Origin: an uncultured Flavobacteriaceae bacterium
GTDB lineage: Bacteria > Bacteroidota > Bacteroidia > Flavobacteriales > Flavobacteriaceae
DNA length: 64,000 bases
Direction: 5' to 3'
Assembly: GCA_947500445.1 (NCBI GenBank)
Contig: CANMSB010000012.1
Location: forward strand, 1-64,000
Shown here one piece after another: positions 52,780 through 62,756 of the stretch (within the stretch, counting starts at the first letter, position 1; every line of letters begins with the position of its first letter). The position numbers and the translations under genes are program-made. The notes beneath the pieces are model-generated. The model made no database searches and was not told the origin of the DNA. It saw only the letters and a program-made list of their open reading frames with translations.

Positions 52780-55700
52780 CTATCTTTTCACCACCTTTTT
52801 GGTGATTACCGCTCCATTCGACCAAACAGAGACAAAGTAGGTTCCCGTAGTCAGGGTCTCTAAGCTTAAATCGAGCGTGGGTGAATGATCTTGTTTTAGG
52901 GCACGGTATAAAAGCTGCTGTTGTTGCATGTTGGTAACGACCACTTCTACTTCTTTTCCGGCCAGCCCGTATAGGTCAACGGTCACCATTGTACTGGTCG
53001 GGTTCGGATAAACGGAAACCGATGTATTCTCCCTTGCGGAATTTTCAAATTCCCTACCAAACTCATCAAAGGTATCATTCCTGTTTGAGGCGGAATCGGA
53101 AACATATAACTGCAATACCGATCGGCAGCCTTCTGCCGATTCTATAACGTAGAAACCGGCATCCTGGGCACCAACATTTCCTAAGGAATAGTTGTCTCCC
53201 ACAACCTCGCCGTTCGGCAATGTAATCGTTACACGTTTATCGTTGGGCAATGCACTAAGCACCACCTCTTCACCCCGGTCGACCGTAAGCGCATTCTGTC
53301 CGCTTCGCCATACTCCGGCCACTCTATATTCCGCAACCAAAGCATTTGCATCGCAATTTGGTATTTCGTCTACGGAAAGATTGAATGTCCGTGTACAACC
53401 GTTTTCCGAACGTAAGGTATAGCGCCCGCTATCGGAAAGTGAAGCTTGAACGATACTATAATTATCCCCCACAACGGTTCCGTCGGGTTTTGTGATTGTT
53501 AATCCAATATCATTGGGCAACATACTCAACATCAAATTCGTGCCAACGGCAACGCTCAGGTTCTCCTGACCGCTACTCCATTGTCCGTTAACACGATATT
53601 CCGGTGTAATGGCCTCTTCACAGCCGTCAATAGCGCGAAGTTCCAAGGTTTCCGTACATCCTTCTTCAGAGGTCAACACATACGTACCGCTGTCGGCGGA
53701 TGTGAAATTGGTAATTCTATAGTTATCCCCAACTACTTGTCCGTTAGGTCTGGTAATGTTTAGTCCGACGCCATTGGGAAGCATGCTCAATATCACCTCG
53801 GCTGATTCGTTAACGGTCACCACATTATCACCGCTCAGCCAATTGCCGTTGATACGATATTCAGGAATCAATACCCCCCCACAATCCAAAGTCTCTACGG
53901 TCAAGTTCAACTCGGCGGTACATCCATCGGAAGCGGTAAACAGATATGTTCCATTGTCCTCCGGCGTTACCAGTCCCAAGCTATAGTTGTCATTTACAAC
54001 CGTTCCATTAGGCAAGGTAATGGTCAACGGAACATCATTAGGTAAAATACTTAGTATAATATCGGTACCCTGATCTACGGTAATATTACTTTCGCCGCTA
54101 TACCACACTCGGTTCAATCGGTATTCCGGAACAATGTTACAAGAATCCCCAGTGCCCGTTTCTTCTACGTTTATGGTTAATGTGGCCTCACAGCTATCTT
54201 GAGAGATAAAAGTATACGTTCCTTCCTGTTCGGAAGTTATATTTGTCGTTTGATAGCTTCCACTTACGGTTGTACCATTTGGTAATCGTATTAACAGACC
54301 ATCTTGATTATCCACGGTACCTAGCAGCACTTCTGCACCCTGATCGACCGTGATTTCGGTTTGGCCACTACCCGTTTCCCCATTTACGGTATATTCGGGA
54401 ACAATACTTCCCTCTGGGCAGTTTGGCGTATTGGCAATGACACTTATTTCGAAACTGGCCGAACATCCTTCGGCTATCGTGAATAGATAGGTACCTTGTT
54501 GACCGGGTGTAACGGCACCCAAATCCAACAATCCTGATACTTCTTGTTCGGTACCATTTGGCAATGTAACCGTAAAATCCAAATTACCGGGGGCAACTCT
54601 TAGCGCCAATGGTGTTCCTTCATCCACTGTGGTCCTTTCTTCACCGCTAATCCAACCATTGTTACCTATGCGAAACTCTGGAACCACACTTTCCGAAGTA
54701 CAAGGTTCGTCCTCCGTTTCCACTGTAAGTATTAGCGAAATTTGACACTGGCCTTCAGTGACAAAAACATACGTCCCTTCATCCTCTTTGGTTATTTCCC
54801 CTAAACCATAATCACCTTCCGTGGTATTGCCATTAGGCAATGTAATCGAAAAGGTTACTGTATTCGGTAATAAGCTTAATATTAAATCGGTCCCCTCCGG
54901 TAAGGTTATTTCGGTATCACCACTGGACCATTCTCCGTTAATACGGTACTCGGTAATCAATCGTTCATCTCCACAATCGAATGAAAGTGCCCAAACAGCA
55001 AGGTTATCTGCCGTAACATTGGCCGCATTATCGAAAGTACCTCCAGTGTAAAGTCTATTATCATCGGAAAGTGCTAGGGCCCTTACAATGTTATCGGTTC
55101 CTACCGCTCTCGCGGGGCCTAAGGCCTGCCAGCCACCACCACTACTCCAACGCGCACTATTGTTTACAATATAGTCGGTACTGCTATCCTGTCCGGCAGT
55201 CTCAAAGCTTCCTCCTACATATAAATATGTACCGTCATGTTCCAAGGAATTGACGCTACCATTTACTCCATCCCCAAGCAACTGCCATTGGTTTGAATTC
55301 CGATTCCAACGTGCAAGATTGTTTACGGTATTTCCACCAGCCGATCCAAAGGTTCCTCCGGCATAGATATATTCCGAAGTCACTTCAATCGCCTGGACAA
55401 ATCCACTGGTTCCCTCTCCCAAGGTTCCCCAATTGGTTCCATTCCAAGTGGCAATTCTGTTGGCATTGCGACCTCCGGCAGTATCGAAATTACCTCCCAC
55501 GTACAATACGTTGGCATTGTCGAAAGCAATAGACCTAATTTCGTTGTTTGTTCCTGTTCCAGAAGTTCCCGCATCGGTCAGCGCCGACCAACCGTTGTTC
55601 CATCTGGCGATATTCTGCACGGAAATCCCTCCAGCTGTTTCAAAAGCACCTCCTACGTATACATTACCGTTACCGTCAACACCAATTTTCGCAACGGGAC

Positions 55701-57273
55701 CGTTGGTACCTGAACCTAAAGCGGACCAAGAGGCTCCGTTCCATACAGCAACATTCTGCGCGCTTACACCTCCAATTGAAGTGAAGCTACCACCCGCATA
55801 CAATCGACCGTCATCTGCTAAAGCTAGTGCTCTAATGGGACCATTGGCGCCGTTGCCCAGGTTTTCCCATCCACTTTCCTTATTATACCGGGCAATATTG
55901 TTGGCAGCGCTATCTCCGGCATTGGAAAAATTACCGGCTACATAAGTATCTTCTCCCGATGTCACTATTGCTTCTACGGTACCATTGGTACCATTTTCCA
56001 GAGCTCTCCAAACTCCTACTCCATCCACCGCTACCTTGGTAGGGCCTGGAGGCGGCGGCGGCGGTGTTACGTCTCCCCCATTGATTTGATAAATTTTACC
56101 CGAGGTATAGTCAGCAAAGTAAATTTCACCATCTTCATCCAGTCCAAAACTAGAAATCATTCGACCTTCCGCCCTGAACAAGAGATTACTTGTCGCGCTA
56201 TTAGAATTGGAATTATAGTCCAATGCCCATACCCGCCCCGTGACAAAATCTCCGTAAATATATTTTCCCTGAATGTCGGAATTTGTGCTACTTCCCCGAT
56301 ACACATAACCTCCGGTTATGGAGACATCGCCATTACTATGGTTGTAATTAAATACAGGTTTAATATCAGGACTGGTCGCCAATCCAGTTGAGGAATTATA
56401 GCTGTCATTTGCCTCAAATCGATTCCAGCCATAGTTGCCCCCATTTTGAATGATGTTGACCTCCTCATAATTGCCCTGACCTACATCGGCGCCCCACATT
56501 CTATTATTTTGGGTATCCCATGAAAACTTCCATGTATTTCGAATTCCCCATGCATATAGTTCGTCCAAACCACCTTGATTAGCCAAGGGATTGTCCGAAG
56601 GTATCTCGTAATTGCCATTAGGCAAATCCGGATTGCTTTCCAACGGATTGTTTCCATTTACGTCCACATCAATTCTCAGGATGCTACCAAAAATATTATT
56701 TAGGTTTTGCGAATTCCCTTGAGGGTCTCCTGCACCGCCACCATCGCCCATGGACACATACAGGTACCCATCAGGACCGAACCCGATTTTCCCTCCGTTA
56801 TGGTTGTTATTGTTCTGATTTTTATCAAAACTGAAGATTTCCAATCGACTGGAAGTATTTGCCTGATTCGGATTTCCACTACTCACTTGATATCTTGCCA
56901 ACACTATTTCTACAACAATGCCCGGCAACGAACTTCTGCGGGTGTAATACACGTAGAAATAACCATTTTGATTATAATTGGGGTGAAAGGCAAGCCCCAA
57001 TAAGCCTATTTCAAGACCGGAAACAAAACTGACTTCATTAGAAAGATCTAAAAAAGTCTGCTGGGTAGTTGTTTGTCCGTTATTTTGAAAAACTTTGATC
57101 TTTCCCGATTGTTCGACAACAAAAAGTCGATCGGATCCATCGTCGGCATTCTGAATTTCCACAGGAACATCAAAAGTTAGATTGGGAAATGCCTGTTCAT
57201 AGGTCACGTCTTGCGCCATCAATGTCCCGAAAATACAGGTCATTAACAGGAATAGGAATGTAATTTGCTTCAT
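52780..57273 (-). CDS. T9SS-secreted PQQ-type sugar dehydrogenase with propeller and Ig-like array
   Basis: 1497 residues from the ATG at 57273 (MKQITFLFLLMTCIFGTLMAQ signal). Domain 1 (about 22-400) is a glucose/sorbosone dehydrogenase beta-propeller (VEIQNADDGSDRLFVVEQSG, GLLGLAFHPNYNQNGYFYVYYT, GKIGFGPDGYLYVSMGDGGGAGDP). After a P6 linker come about eight delta-60/kelch-like repeats (pattern NxARWN...LGxGxNGxV..YVGGxF), then seven roughly 90-residue Ig-like domains (EYRINGxWxSG ... LPNG ... GxYxxxSxxGC), ending in a Por sorting domain (SVYPNPTSTMVTVDLYGL ... TKKVVKR). It probably oxidises sugars at the cell surface; the Ig-like array resembles that of the next gene. Confidence 0.85.
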   Translation of the reverse strand: MKQITFLFLLMTCIFGTLMAQDVTYEQAFPNLTFDVPVEIQNADDGSDRLFVVEQSGKIKVFQNNGQTTTQQTFLDLSNEVSFVSGLEIGLLGLAFHPNYNQNGYFYVYYTRRSSLPGIVVEIVLARYQVSSGNPNQANTSSRLEIFSFDKNQNNNNHNGGKIGFGPDGYLYVSMGDGGGAGDPQGNSQNLNNIFGSILRIDVDVNGNNPLESNPDLPNGNYEIPSDNPLANQGGLDELYAWGIRNTWKFSWDTQNNRMWGADVGQGNYEEVNIIQNGGNYGWNRFEANDSYNSSTGLATSPDIKPVFNYNHSNGDVSITGGYVYRGSSTNSDIQGKYIYGDFVTGRVWALDYNSNSNSATSNLLFRAEGRMISSFGLDEDGEIYFADYTSGKIYQINGGDVTPPPPPPGPTKVAVDGVGVWRALENGTNGTVEAIVTSGEDTYVAGNFSNAGDSAANNIARYNKESGWENLGNGANGPIRALALADDGRLYAGGSFTSIGGVSAQNVAVWNGASWSALGSGTNGPVAKIGVDGNGNVYVGGAFETAGGISVQNIARWNNGWSALTDAGTSGTGTNNEIRSIAFDNANVLYVGGNFDTAGGRNANRIATWNGTNWGTLGEGTSGFVQAIEVTSEYIYAGGTFGSAGGNTVNNLARWNRNSNQWQLLGDGVNGSVNSLEHDGTYLYVGGSFETAGQDSSTDYIVNNSARWSSGGGWQALGPARAVGTDNIVRALALSDDNRLYTGGTFDNAANVTADNLAVWALSFDCGDERLITEYRINGEWSSGDTEITLPEGTDLILSLLPNTVTFSITLPNGNTTEGDYGLGEITKEDEGTYVFVTEGQCQISLILTVETEDEPCTSESVVPEFRIGNNGWISGEERTTVDEGTPLALRVAPGNLDFTVTLPNGTEQEVSGLLDLGAVTPGQQGTYLFTIAEGCSASFEISVIANTPNCPEGSIVPEYTVNGETGSGQTEITVDQGAEVLLGTVDNQDGLLIRLPNGTTVSGSYQTTNITSEQEGTYTFISQDSCEATLTINVEETGTGDSCNIVPEYRLNRVWYSGESNITVDQGTDIILSILPNDVPLTITLPNGTVVNDNYSLGLVTPEDNGTYLFTASDGCTAELNLTVETLDCGGVLIPEYRINGNWLSGDNVVTVNESAEVILSMLPNGVGLNITRPNGQVVGDNYRITNFTSADSGTYVLTSEEGCTETLELRAIDGCEEAITPEYRVNGQWSSGQENLSVAVGTNLMLSMLPNDIGLTITKPDGTVVGDNYSIVQASLSDSGRYTLRSENGCTRTFNLSVDEIPNCDANALVAEYRVAGVWRSGQNALTVDRGEEVVLSALPNDKRVTITLPNGEVVGDNYSLGNVGAQDAGFYVIESAEGCRSVLQLYVSDSASNRNDTFDEFGREFENSARENTSVSVYPNPTSTMVTVDLYGLAGKEVEVVVTNMQQQQLLYRALKQDHSPTLDLSLETLTTGTYFVSVWSNGAVITKKVVKR

Positions 57274-57605
57274 CGGGTGTGGGGGTTTGTTTGGAATCTT
57301 AAAAAATCGTTTTCGATAAAATACATCTTTAATACGGTGAAATGCGCCAAATAGTCTTCGATAGAACGTGAAAAATGAATTTATTCGATAAAACGCTCGA
57401 AAATTTAACATTTTTAACAAATAGCACCCTCTTTTTAAAATCCGGTAAAAATAAGGCTTATCCCCTTAAAAAACAGTGGTTTTCGTTTTTTTTTCATTCC
57501 TCAAAAAAAACAGGGAAAGGGTGTTAAAATGCTAAAATTCTGCATCAACATGTGTGACTTCTCTAAAGGAAAGGAACAATACCATGTTGTAGCATCCTTT
57601 CCCTT

Positions 57606-60600
57606 TTATTTTTTCATGACGATCGTTTGGACCTCGGTATGCCCATCGGTGTCAAAAACAAGTGCATAAAACCCATCAGGTAAGCCGGTGAGGTCAAGCG
57701 TTTCAAATTCCAAATGGGTCGCCGGAAAGGTATGGGACACAACCTTCTGTTGTAGCATGTTGTAGACGGTAAGCACAACAGCCGTACCCGCACGCCCTCT
57801 AAGATCGATTGAAATGGTTCCTTTTGAAGGATTCGGGAATACCTGTAACTCGTGACGGTCGTCGTCAACACTATCCAGACGGGACTTTAACGCTATTGGC
57901 GTCTCGGCCGTCGTGGCCACGATCAAATCGATCGCCGTGGTACAGCCTTCTACGGAGGTGATCAGGTAGCGACCCTGGTCCGATACGTCCACGGCGCCTA
58001 GGTTATGGTTGTCCCTTACCAGACTTCCGTCCGGAAGGGCAATGGACTCCACGGGGATATCGTTGGGGAGCATGCTGAGCATCAGCACGTCGCCCTCGGT
58101 CACTTCCAGGGTGCCGCTGCCGCTCTGCCACGAACCGTTGATCCGGTATTCCCCGACAATGTTCCCTTCCGGACAGGCCGATAGGGAGTTGACCCGAAGT
58201 TCGATCTCCGTACTACAGCCCTCGGTATTGACAAGGGTATAGGTGCCCGCATCGGAAACGCCCGCGACACCAATGATGTAGGGCACTCCTACGGAAGTAC
58301 CGTCGGGAAGTTCCAGTACCGTGCCCACAGCCGCACCGAGGCCCAGCGTTACCGATACGCCCTCGTCCGCAAGGACCAGCCCTCCCGTTCCGGGAATTCC
58401 GCCCACCTCATGGGTATGTGCCAAACTGTCAGCCGGACAGTCCGCACCGACCACAAGGTCGATCGCCGTGGTACAGCCTTCTACGGAGGTGATCAGGTAG
58501 CGCCCCTCGTCGCTTATGTCCACGGCGCCTAGGTTATGGTTGTCCCGTACCAGACGTCCGTCCGGAAGGGCAATGGACTCCACGGGGATATCGTTGGGGA
58601 GCATGCTGAGCATCAGCACGTCGCCCTCGGTCACTTCCAGGGTGCCGCTGCCGCTCTGCCACGAACCGTTGATCCGGTATTCCCCGACAATGTTCCCTTC
58701 CCGACAGGCCGATAGGGAGTTGACCCGAAGTTCGATCTCCGTACTACAGCCCTCGGTATTGACAAGGGTATAGGTGCCCGCATCGGAAACGCCCGCGACA
58801 CCAATGATGTAGGGCACTCCTACGGAAGTACCGTCGGGAAGTTCCAGTACCGTGCCCACAGCGGCACCGAGGCCCAGCGTTACCGATACGCCCTCGTCCG
58901 CAAGTACGAGTCCTCCCGTTCCGGGAATTCCGCCCACCTCATGGGTATGTACCAGACTGTCCGCCGGACAGTCCGCACCGACCACAAGGTCGATCGCCGT
59001 GGTACAGCCTTCTACGGAGGTGATCAGATAGCGACCCTGGTCCGATACGTCCACGGCGCCTATGTTATGGTTGTCCCGTACCAGACGTCCGTCCGGAAGG
59101 GCAATGGACTCCACGGGGATATCGTTGGGAAGCATGCTGAGCATCAGCACGTCGCCCTCGGTCACTTCCAGGGTACCGCTGCCGCTCTGCCAAGAACCGT
59201 TGATCCGGTATTCCCCGACAATGTTCCCTTCCGGACAGGCCGATAGGGAGTTGACCCGAAGTTCGATCTCCGTACTACAGCCCTCGGTATTGACAAGGGT
59301 ATAGGTGCCCGCATCGGAAACGCCCGCGATACCAATGATGTAGGGCACTCCTACGGAAGTACCGTCGGGAAGTTCCAGTACCGTGCCCACAGCGGCACCG
59401 AGGCCCAGCGTTACCGATACGCCCTCGTCCGCAAGTACGAGTCCTCCCGTTCCGGGAATTCCGCCCACCTCATGGGTATGTACCAGACTGTCCGCCGGAC
59501 AGTCCGCACCGACCACAAGGTCGATCGCCGTGGTACAGCCCTCTACGGAGGTGATCAGGTAGCGACCCTGGTCCGATACGTCCACGGCGCCTAGGTTATG
59601 GTTGTCCCGTACCAGACGTCCGTCCGGAAGTGCAATGGACTCCACGGGGATATCGTTGGGGAGCATGCTGAGCATCAGCACGTCGCCCTCGGTCACTTCC
59701 AGGGTACCGCTGCCGCTCTGCCACGAACCGTTGATCCGGTATTCCCCGACAATGTTCCCTTCCGGACATACAGGTTCTCTCAATAAGTCCAGCGTTATGA
59801 GAACGGTACATCCTTCTATGGAAGTCAATACATAAACCCCGATATCGGCAGGGGTTACCCTTCCGATGGTATAGTCCCCGGTAATGTTGGGAATAGTAGC
59901 TCCTCGTGGGGTGGTAATGCTAAAAGAAAGCTTATCCAAATTTTCAAAGACGTTCGGTAAAATACTTAAACGTACACGCTCATCGAGCGCTACCGAAATA
60001 GTAACATTTTCGCCGGGGTCTCCATGTTGATATGGGTTCGATCCTATCCTCCATTCGGGGCTGATCAGGATGTCCTCGGGGTCGCACTGTTTCACCACGT
60101 TGACGTTCACTACGGTGGCGCATCCCGCCGCCGTGGTGAGCACGAAACTACCCTGGTTCTCAAGGTCCACCAGTCCGTCGTTGCGCTCCGGGCTGTCGTT
60201 CTGGGGGTCGCTCACCCCGGTATCGACCTGATAGCCGTCGGCCTGGTCGAAGTCCGCCGCCGAGCGCAATGTCGGCGCCTCGAAGTCCCGTTGGGCGGTG
60301 GTCACATAATAGGTACCCGCCGTCACGGCCCTGAGGTATACCCGTGAGCCCTCCGGGGCGTTCACGTTGTTGCCGGCGGTCCATTCGCCGTCGTCTATCT
60401 TGAACTCCGCCGCTATGGTCCCCTGGGGACAGTCCGGTACGCCGGCCAGTCCGCTGCCCAGGTCGAAGAAGGCCTTGATCTCTTCGGCCCCCAATGCCTT
60501 GTTGTATACCTTCAGCTCGTCGATACGGCCATCGATTTCGTCGGTCACCCCGCTCTGGTTGTATCCCGCAGCGGTCAGGAAGGGTCCCGCAGGGTCCCGT

Positions 60601-62756
60601 TGTTCGTAGAAGCCCGAGGAGGTAAAGGCGCTGGCGTCCCCCGGGGCGTCGTTGATCACGAAGCCGCCCGTGGCGGTCTGGGTACAGACCTCTATACCGT
60701 TGGCGAACAGGCGCGCGGTGGTACCGTCATAGGTCGCCGCGATGTGCACCCACGACCCCTGCGGGGAATAGCCCGCATAACAGTTCACCGAGCCCTCGGT
60801 GGTGGGGAACTCCCATTTGTATAGGCTGTTGTGGAAACCGAAGAACAGTGCCGGGTAGTCGTGGCTCAGGATGCCCACGTTGTGCACCAGCTCGTCGCGG
60901 TTGACCCAGGCCATTACGGTGACCGAACTCGATGTGGCATCGAAAGTGGCATCGTAGGGCACCTCCAATATGGTATTGCTCTGGAACTCCGCACCGTCGA
61001 ACTCCGCGGCCTTGCCGAAGAGGCCGTTGTCGGTGGCGGGGATGTTGTCGGTACTGGGCACTTTTGTGGCCCCGTTGTCGTCCACATCGTAGAGGAGCCC
61101 GTCGTTGCCGTTGCCGGAGCTGTCCAAAAGGGTACTGGAGCCCTCGGCGTCCTCGAACTCCAGGTGCAGCACCAGGTTGGGGTTGGTGGCAAGGGGCAGG
61201 GCATCGCCCACCATGATGGTCTCGGCCACCGAGGGCACCCCGTCGCCGTCGAGGGCGAAGAGCATGTAGTAGCCCGGGGGCAGGAGGTTGCGGTCCGGGA
61301 CCGATACATTATAGTTTCCGCCGCCACCGGTAAAGGCTACCGGTATACGGCGCTGTTCGTTGTTGGTACTGTGGGTGGCCGATGAAAAACGGATCAGCGA
61401 AAATTCGGTGATTCCGGGGCTGCCGGTCACCGTAATGGTACTGTTGTAATCGGCCTCGTCGGGAGCGGAAATGCTAGGCCTTGCCGCTAACGCCCCGCCG
61501 TCAGTGAACAGATAAGGTGGGCTGTAGATCTCGGCACTCTGGTGGTCGATACAATCGGGAGTAGAATCACAAAGTCCCCCGCCGCCCACGAACACGCGAC
61601 CATCGTTCATCAATATGGAAACACTATGGTAGGTGCGCGCCTCCGACATGCCGGCAACAGTGCGCCAACTATTGGTATGCGGATTATAGATTTCGGCCGC
61701 AAAACGGGCACCTACATCGGAAAAAACCACGGCCCGATCAAGCCCTCCGGTAACCAACACGTCTCCGTTGGGCAGTACGACCGTATTCAACATGGTTCGG
61801 GAAAATTCCAAATGGTTGGCCGTTGGCGTTACCGATACGGCATTCTCCGTATTGATATCGATTACAAAAGCGTTGTCCTTAGCGGGATGATCGCTATCAT
61901 AGGATTCCGCACCGCCTACTTTCAATATTTTGCCGACATCGAACATAACCGTGGTACCCTTCATGGAATAGGTATCGGTTCCCCGTAGTCCGGCACTGCT
62001 AATGCTACCTGTACCCGTAACATCGATCCAGTGCATTTCTTCGCTTGGTCCGGCATGAAATATTTTTCCGTTCGGCGCGGGCCATAACCAAAGATGGTTA
62101 TCAATTCTATAGAGTCCTCTTGCTTCCGTATTCAAATCATTGGCCGTAAAAATATCGGCCCCCAAAATTCCCGGAAGCTTGAACCAACCGGTAAGTGGCG
62201 ACCAAATTTCCGCGTCTTTCTGCCCGTTGGTAGAGGGGTAGTTGCCATCGGCCCAAGATCCTCCCAAGGTAAAAACGGAACCGTCGGAAAGGGTGACGTT
62301 TCCTTGGTAGCCCCTTGGAATGTGCATGGTGGCCGCTTCGGTCCACCGCTCCGTAACAGGATCAAAAATGCTGGTTTTATCGCTCGTAGCCCCTCCCGCT
62401 GCCATAATTCGCCCATCGGGCAGGTTGTTGATGCCCGGGCAGAACATGTCGTGGCGTGTATTCGAGACAAATTGCCCCAAAGCCTGACCATCGGTACCCA
62501 AGGTGGGATCAAAAATTTCCGTATAGGTCGCTCCGGAACTTATCTCTACAAAGGTGGTAGGAGAACTTGCCGCCCAGGTAAGCAATCTACCATCGGGCAA
62601 ATTGGCCACGGCAACGGGCACGATATCGAACCCGATAGGTACGCTCCACTGCCCTTGCGTTTCCGGGGTTTGCCCGGAACCGGTCAGCATACAAATTAAT
62701 AAGAAAAAGGCAAATAACGGCTTAGTGCGAGAGGTATACAATGCTCCCATGGTCAT
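57606..62756 (-). CDS. T9SS-secreted galactose-oxidase-like copper radical oxidase
   Basis: 1716 residues; signal peptide to about 30. Kelch propeller with galactose oxidase residues in place: C106 (HDMFCPG), Y150 (RGYQ) forming the likely Cys-Tyr cofactor, W168 (GGSWADG) as stacking Trp, Y376-H377 (ARTYHS) and H462 (SSATHS), followed by the DUF1929 sandwich to about 515. Then a LamG/concanavalin-like domain (about 525-790), two divergent and seven near-identical Ig-like domains, and a Por sorting domain (QVFPNPSKGTISIDLRG). Predicted to oxidise alcohols or sugars at the surface, making H2O2. The LamG and repeat regions are visibly richer in G+C than the catalytic part. Confidence 0.87.
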   Translation of the reverse strand: MTMGALYTSRTKPLFAFFLLICMLTGSGQTPETQGQWSVPIGFDIVPVAVANLPDGRLLTWAASSPTTFVEISSGATYTEIFDPTLGTDGQALGQFVSNTRHDMFCPGINNLPDGRIMAAGGATSDKTSIFDPVTERWTEAATMHIPRGYQGNVTLSDGSVFTLGGSWADGNYPSTNGQKDAEIWSPLTGWFKLPGILGADIFTANDLNTEARGLYRIDNHLWLWPAPNGKIFHAGPSEEMHWIDVTGTGSISSAGLRGTDTYSMKGTTVMFDVGKILKVGGAESYDSDHPAKDNAFVIDINTENAVSVTPTANHLEFSRTMLNTVVLPNGDVLVTGGLDRAVVFSDVGARFAAEIYNPHTNSWRTVAGMSEARTYHSVSILMNDGRVFVGGGGLCDSTPDCIDHQSAEIYSPPYLFTDGGALAARPSISAPDEADYNSTITVTGSPGITEFSLIRFSSATHSTNNEQRRIPVAFTGGGGNYNVSVPDRNLLPPGYYMLFALDGDGVPSVAETIMVGDALPLATNPNLVLHLEFEDAEGSSTLLDSSGNGNDGLLYDVDDNGATKVPSTDNIPATDNGLFGKAAEFDGAEFQSNTILEVPYDATFDATSSSVTVMAWVNRDELVHNVGILSHDYPALFFGFHNSLYKWEFPTTEGSVNCYAGYSPQGSWVHIAATYDGTTARLFANGIEVCTQTATGGFVINDAPGDASAFTSSGFYEQRDPAGPFLTAAGYNQSGVTDEIDGRIDELKVYNKALGAEEIKAFFDLGSGLAGVPDCPQGTIAAEFKIDDGEWTAGNNVNAPEGSRVYLRAVTAGTYYVTTAQRDFEAPTLRSAADFDQADGYQVDTGVSDPQNDSPERNDGLVDLENQGSFVLTTAAGCATVVNVNVVKQCDPEDILISPEWRIGSNPYQHGDPGENVTISVALDERVRLSILPNVFENLDKLSFSITTPRGATIPNITGDYTIGRVTPADIGVYVLTSIEGCTVLITLDLLREPVCPEGNIVGEYRINGSWQSGSGTLEVTEGDVLMLSMLPNDIPVESIALPDGRLVRDNHNLGAVDVSDQGRYLITSVEGCTTAIDLVVGADCPADSLVHTHEVGGIPGTGGLVLADEGVSVTLGLGAAVGTVLELPDGTSVGVPYIIGIAGVSDAGTYTLVNTEGCSTEIELRVNSLSACPEGNIVGEYRINGSWQSGSGTLEVTEGDVLMLSMLPNDIPVESIALPDGRLVRDNHNIGAVDVSDQGRYLITSVEGCTTAIDLVVGADCPADSLVHTHEVGGIPGTGGLVLADEGVSVTLGLGAAVGTVLELPDGTSVGVPYIIGVAGVSDAGTYTLVNTEGCSTEIELRVNSLSACREGNIVGEYRINGSWQSGSGTLEVTEGDVLMLSMLPNDIPVESIALPDGRLVRDNHNLGAVDISDEGRYLITSVEGCTTAIDLVVGADCPADSLAHTHEVGGIPGTGGLVLADEGVSVTLGLGAAVGTVLELPDGTSVGVPYIIGVAGVSDAGTYTLVNTEGCSTEIELRVNSLSACPEGNIVGEYRINGSWQSGSGTLEVTEGDVLMLSMLPNDIPVESIALPDGSLVRDNHNLGAVDVSDQGRYLITSVEGCTTAIDLIVATTAETPIALKSRLDSVDDDRHELQVFPNPSKGTISIDLRGRAGTAVVLTVYNMLQQKVVSHTFPATHLEFETLDLTGLPDGFYALVFDTDGHTEVQTIVMKK
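57918..59766 (-). repeat. 3.5 tandem copies of a 531-bp coding repeat
   Basis: The same landmark (cgccctcggtcacttcc) recurs at 58091, 58622, 59153 and 59684, exactly 531 bases (177 codons) apart. Each unit encodes two Ig-like domains, A (EGNIVGEYRINGSWQSG...) and B (ADSLVHTHEVGGIPGTG...); the array is A-B-A-B-A-B-A. Copies differ by scattered single bases only, which implies recent duplication or gene conversion. Short-read assemblies could collapse it. Confidence 0.9.

Noticed and set aside
57540-57605. GGAAAGGA / TCCTTTCC inverted repeat after the galactose-oxidase-like gene
   Set aside because: It has a T-tract only on the plus strand, where there is no gene to terminate, and a long loop; it is too weak to call as the minus-strand terminator.
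57918-59766. Possible CRISPR-like or satellite array
   Set aside because: Units are 531 bases, continuous and in frame, with no spacers; it is a protein-domain repeat.
58009-60600. Series of similar plus-strand frames of 77-101 codons opposite the repeat array
   Set aside because: They recur with the 531-base period because the coding strand repeats; they are shadows of the galactose-oxidase-like gene, not a gene family.
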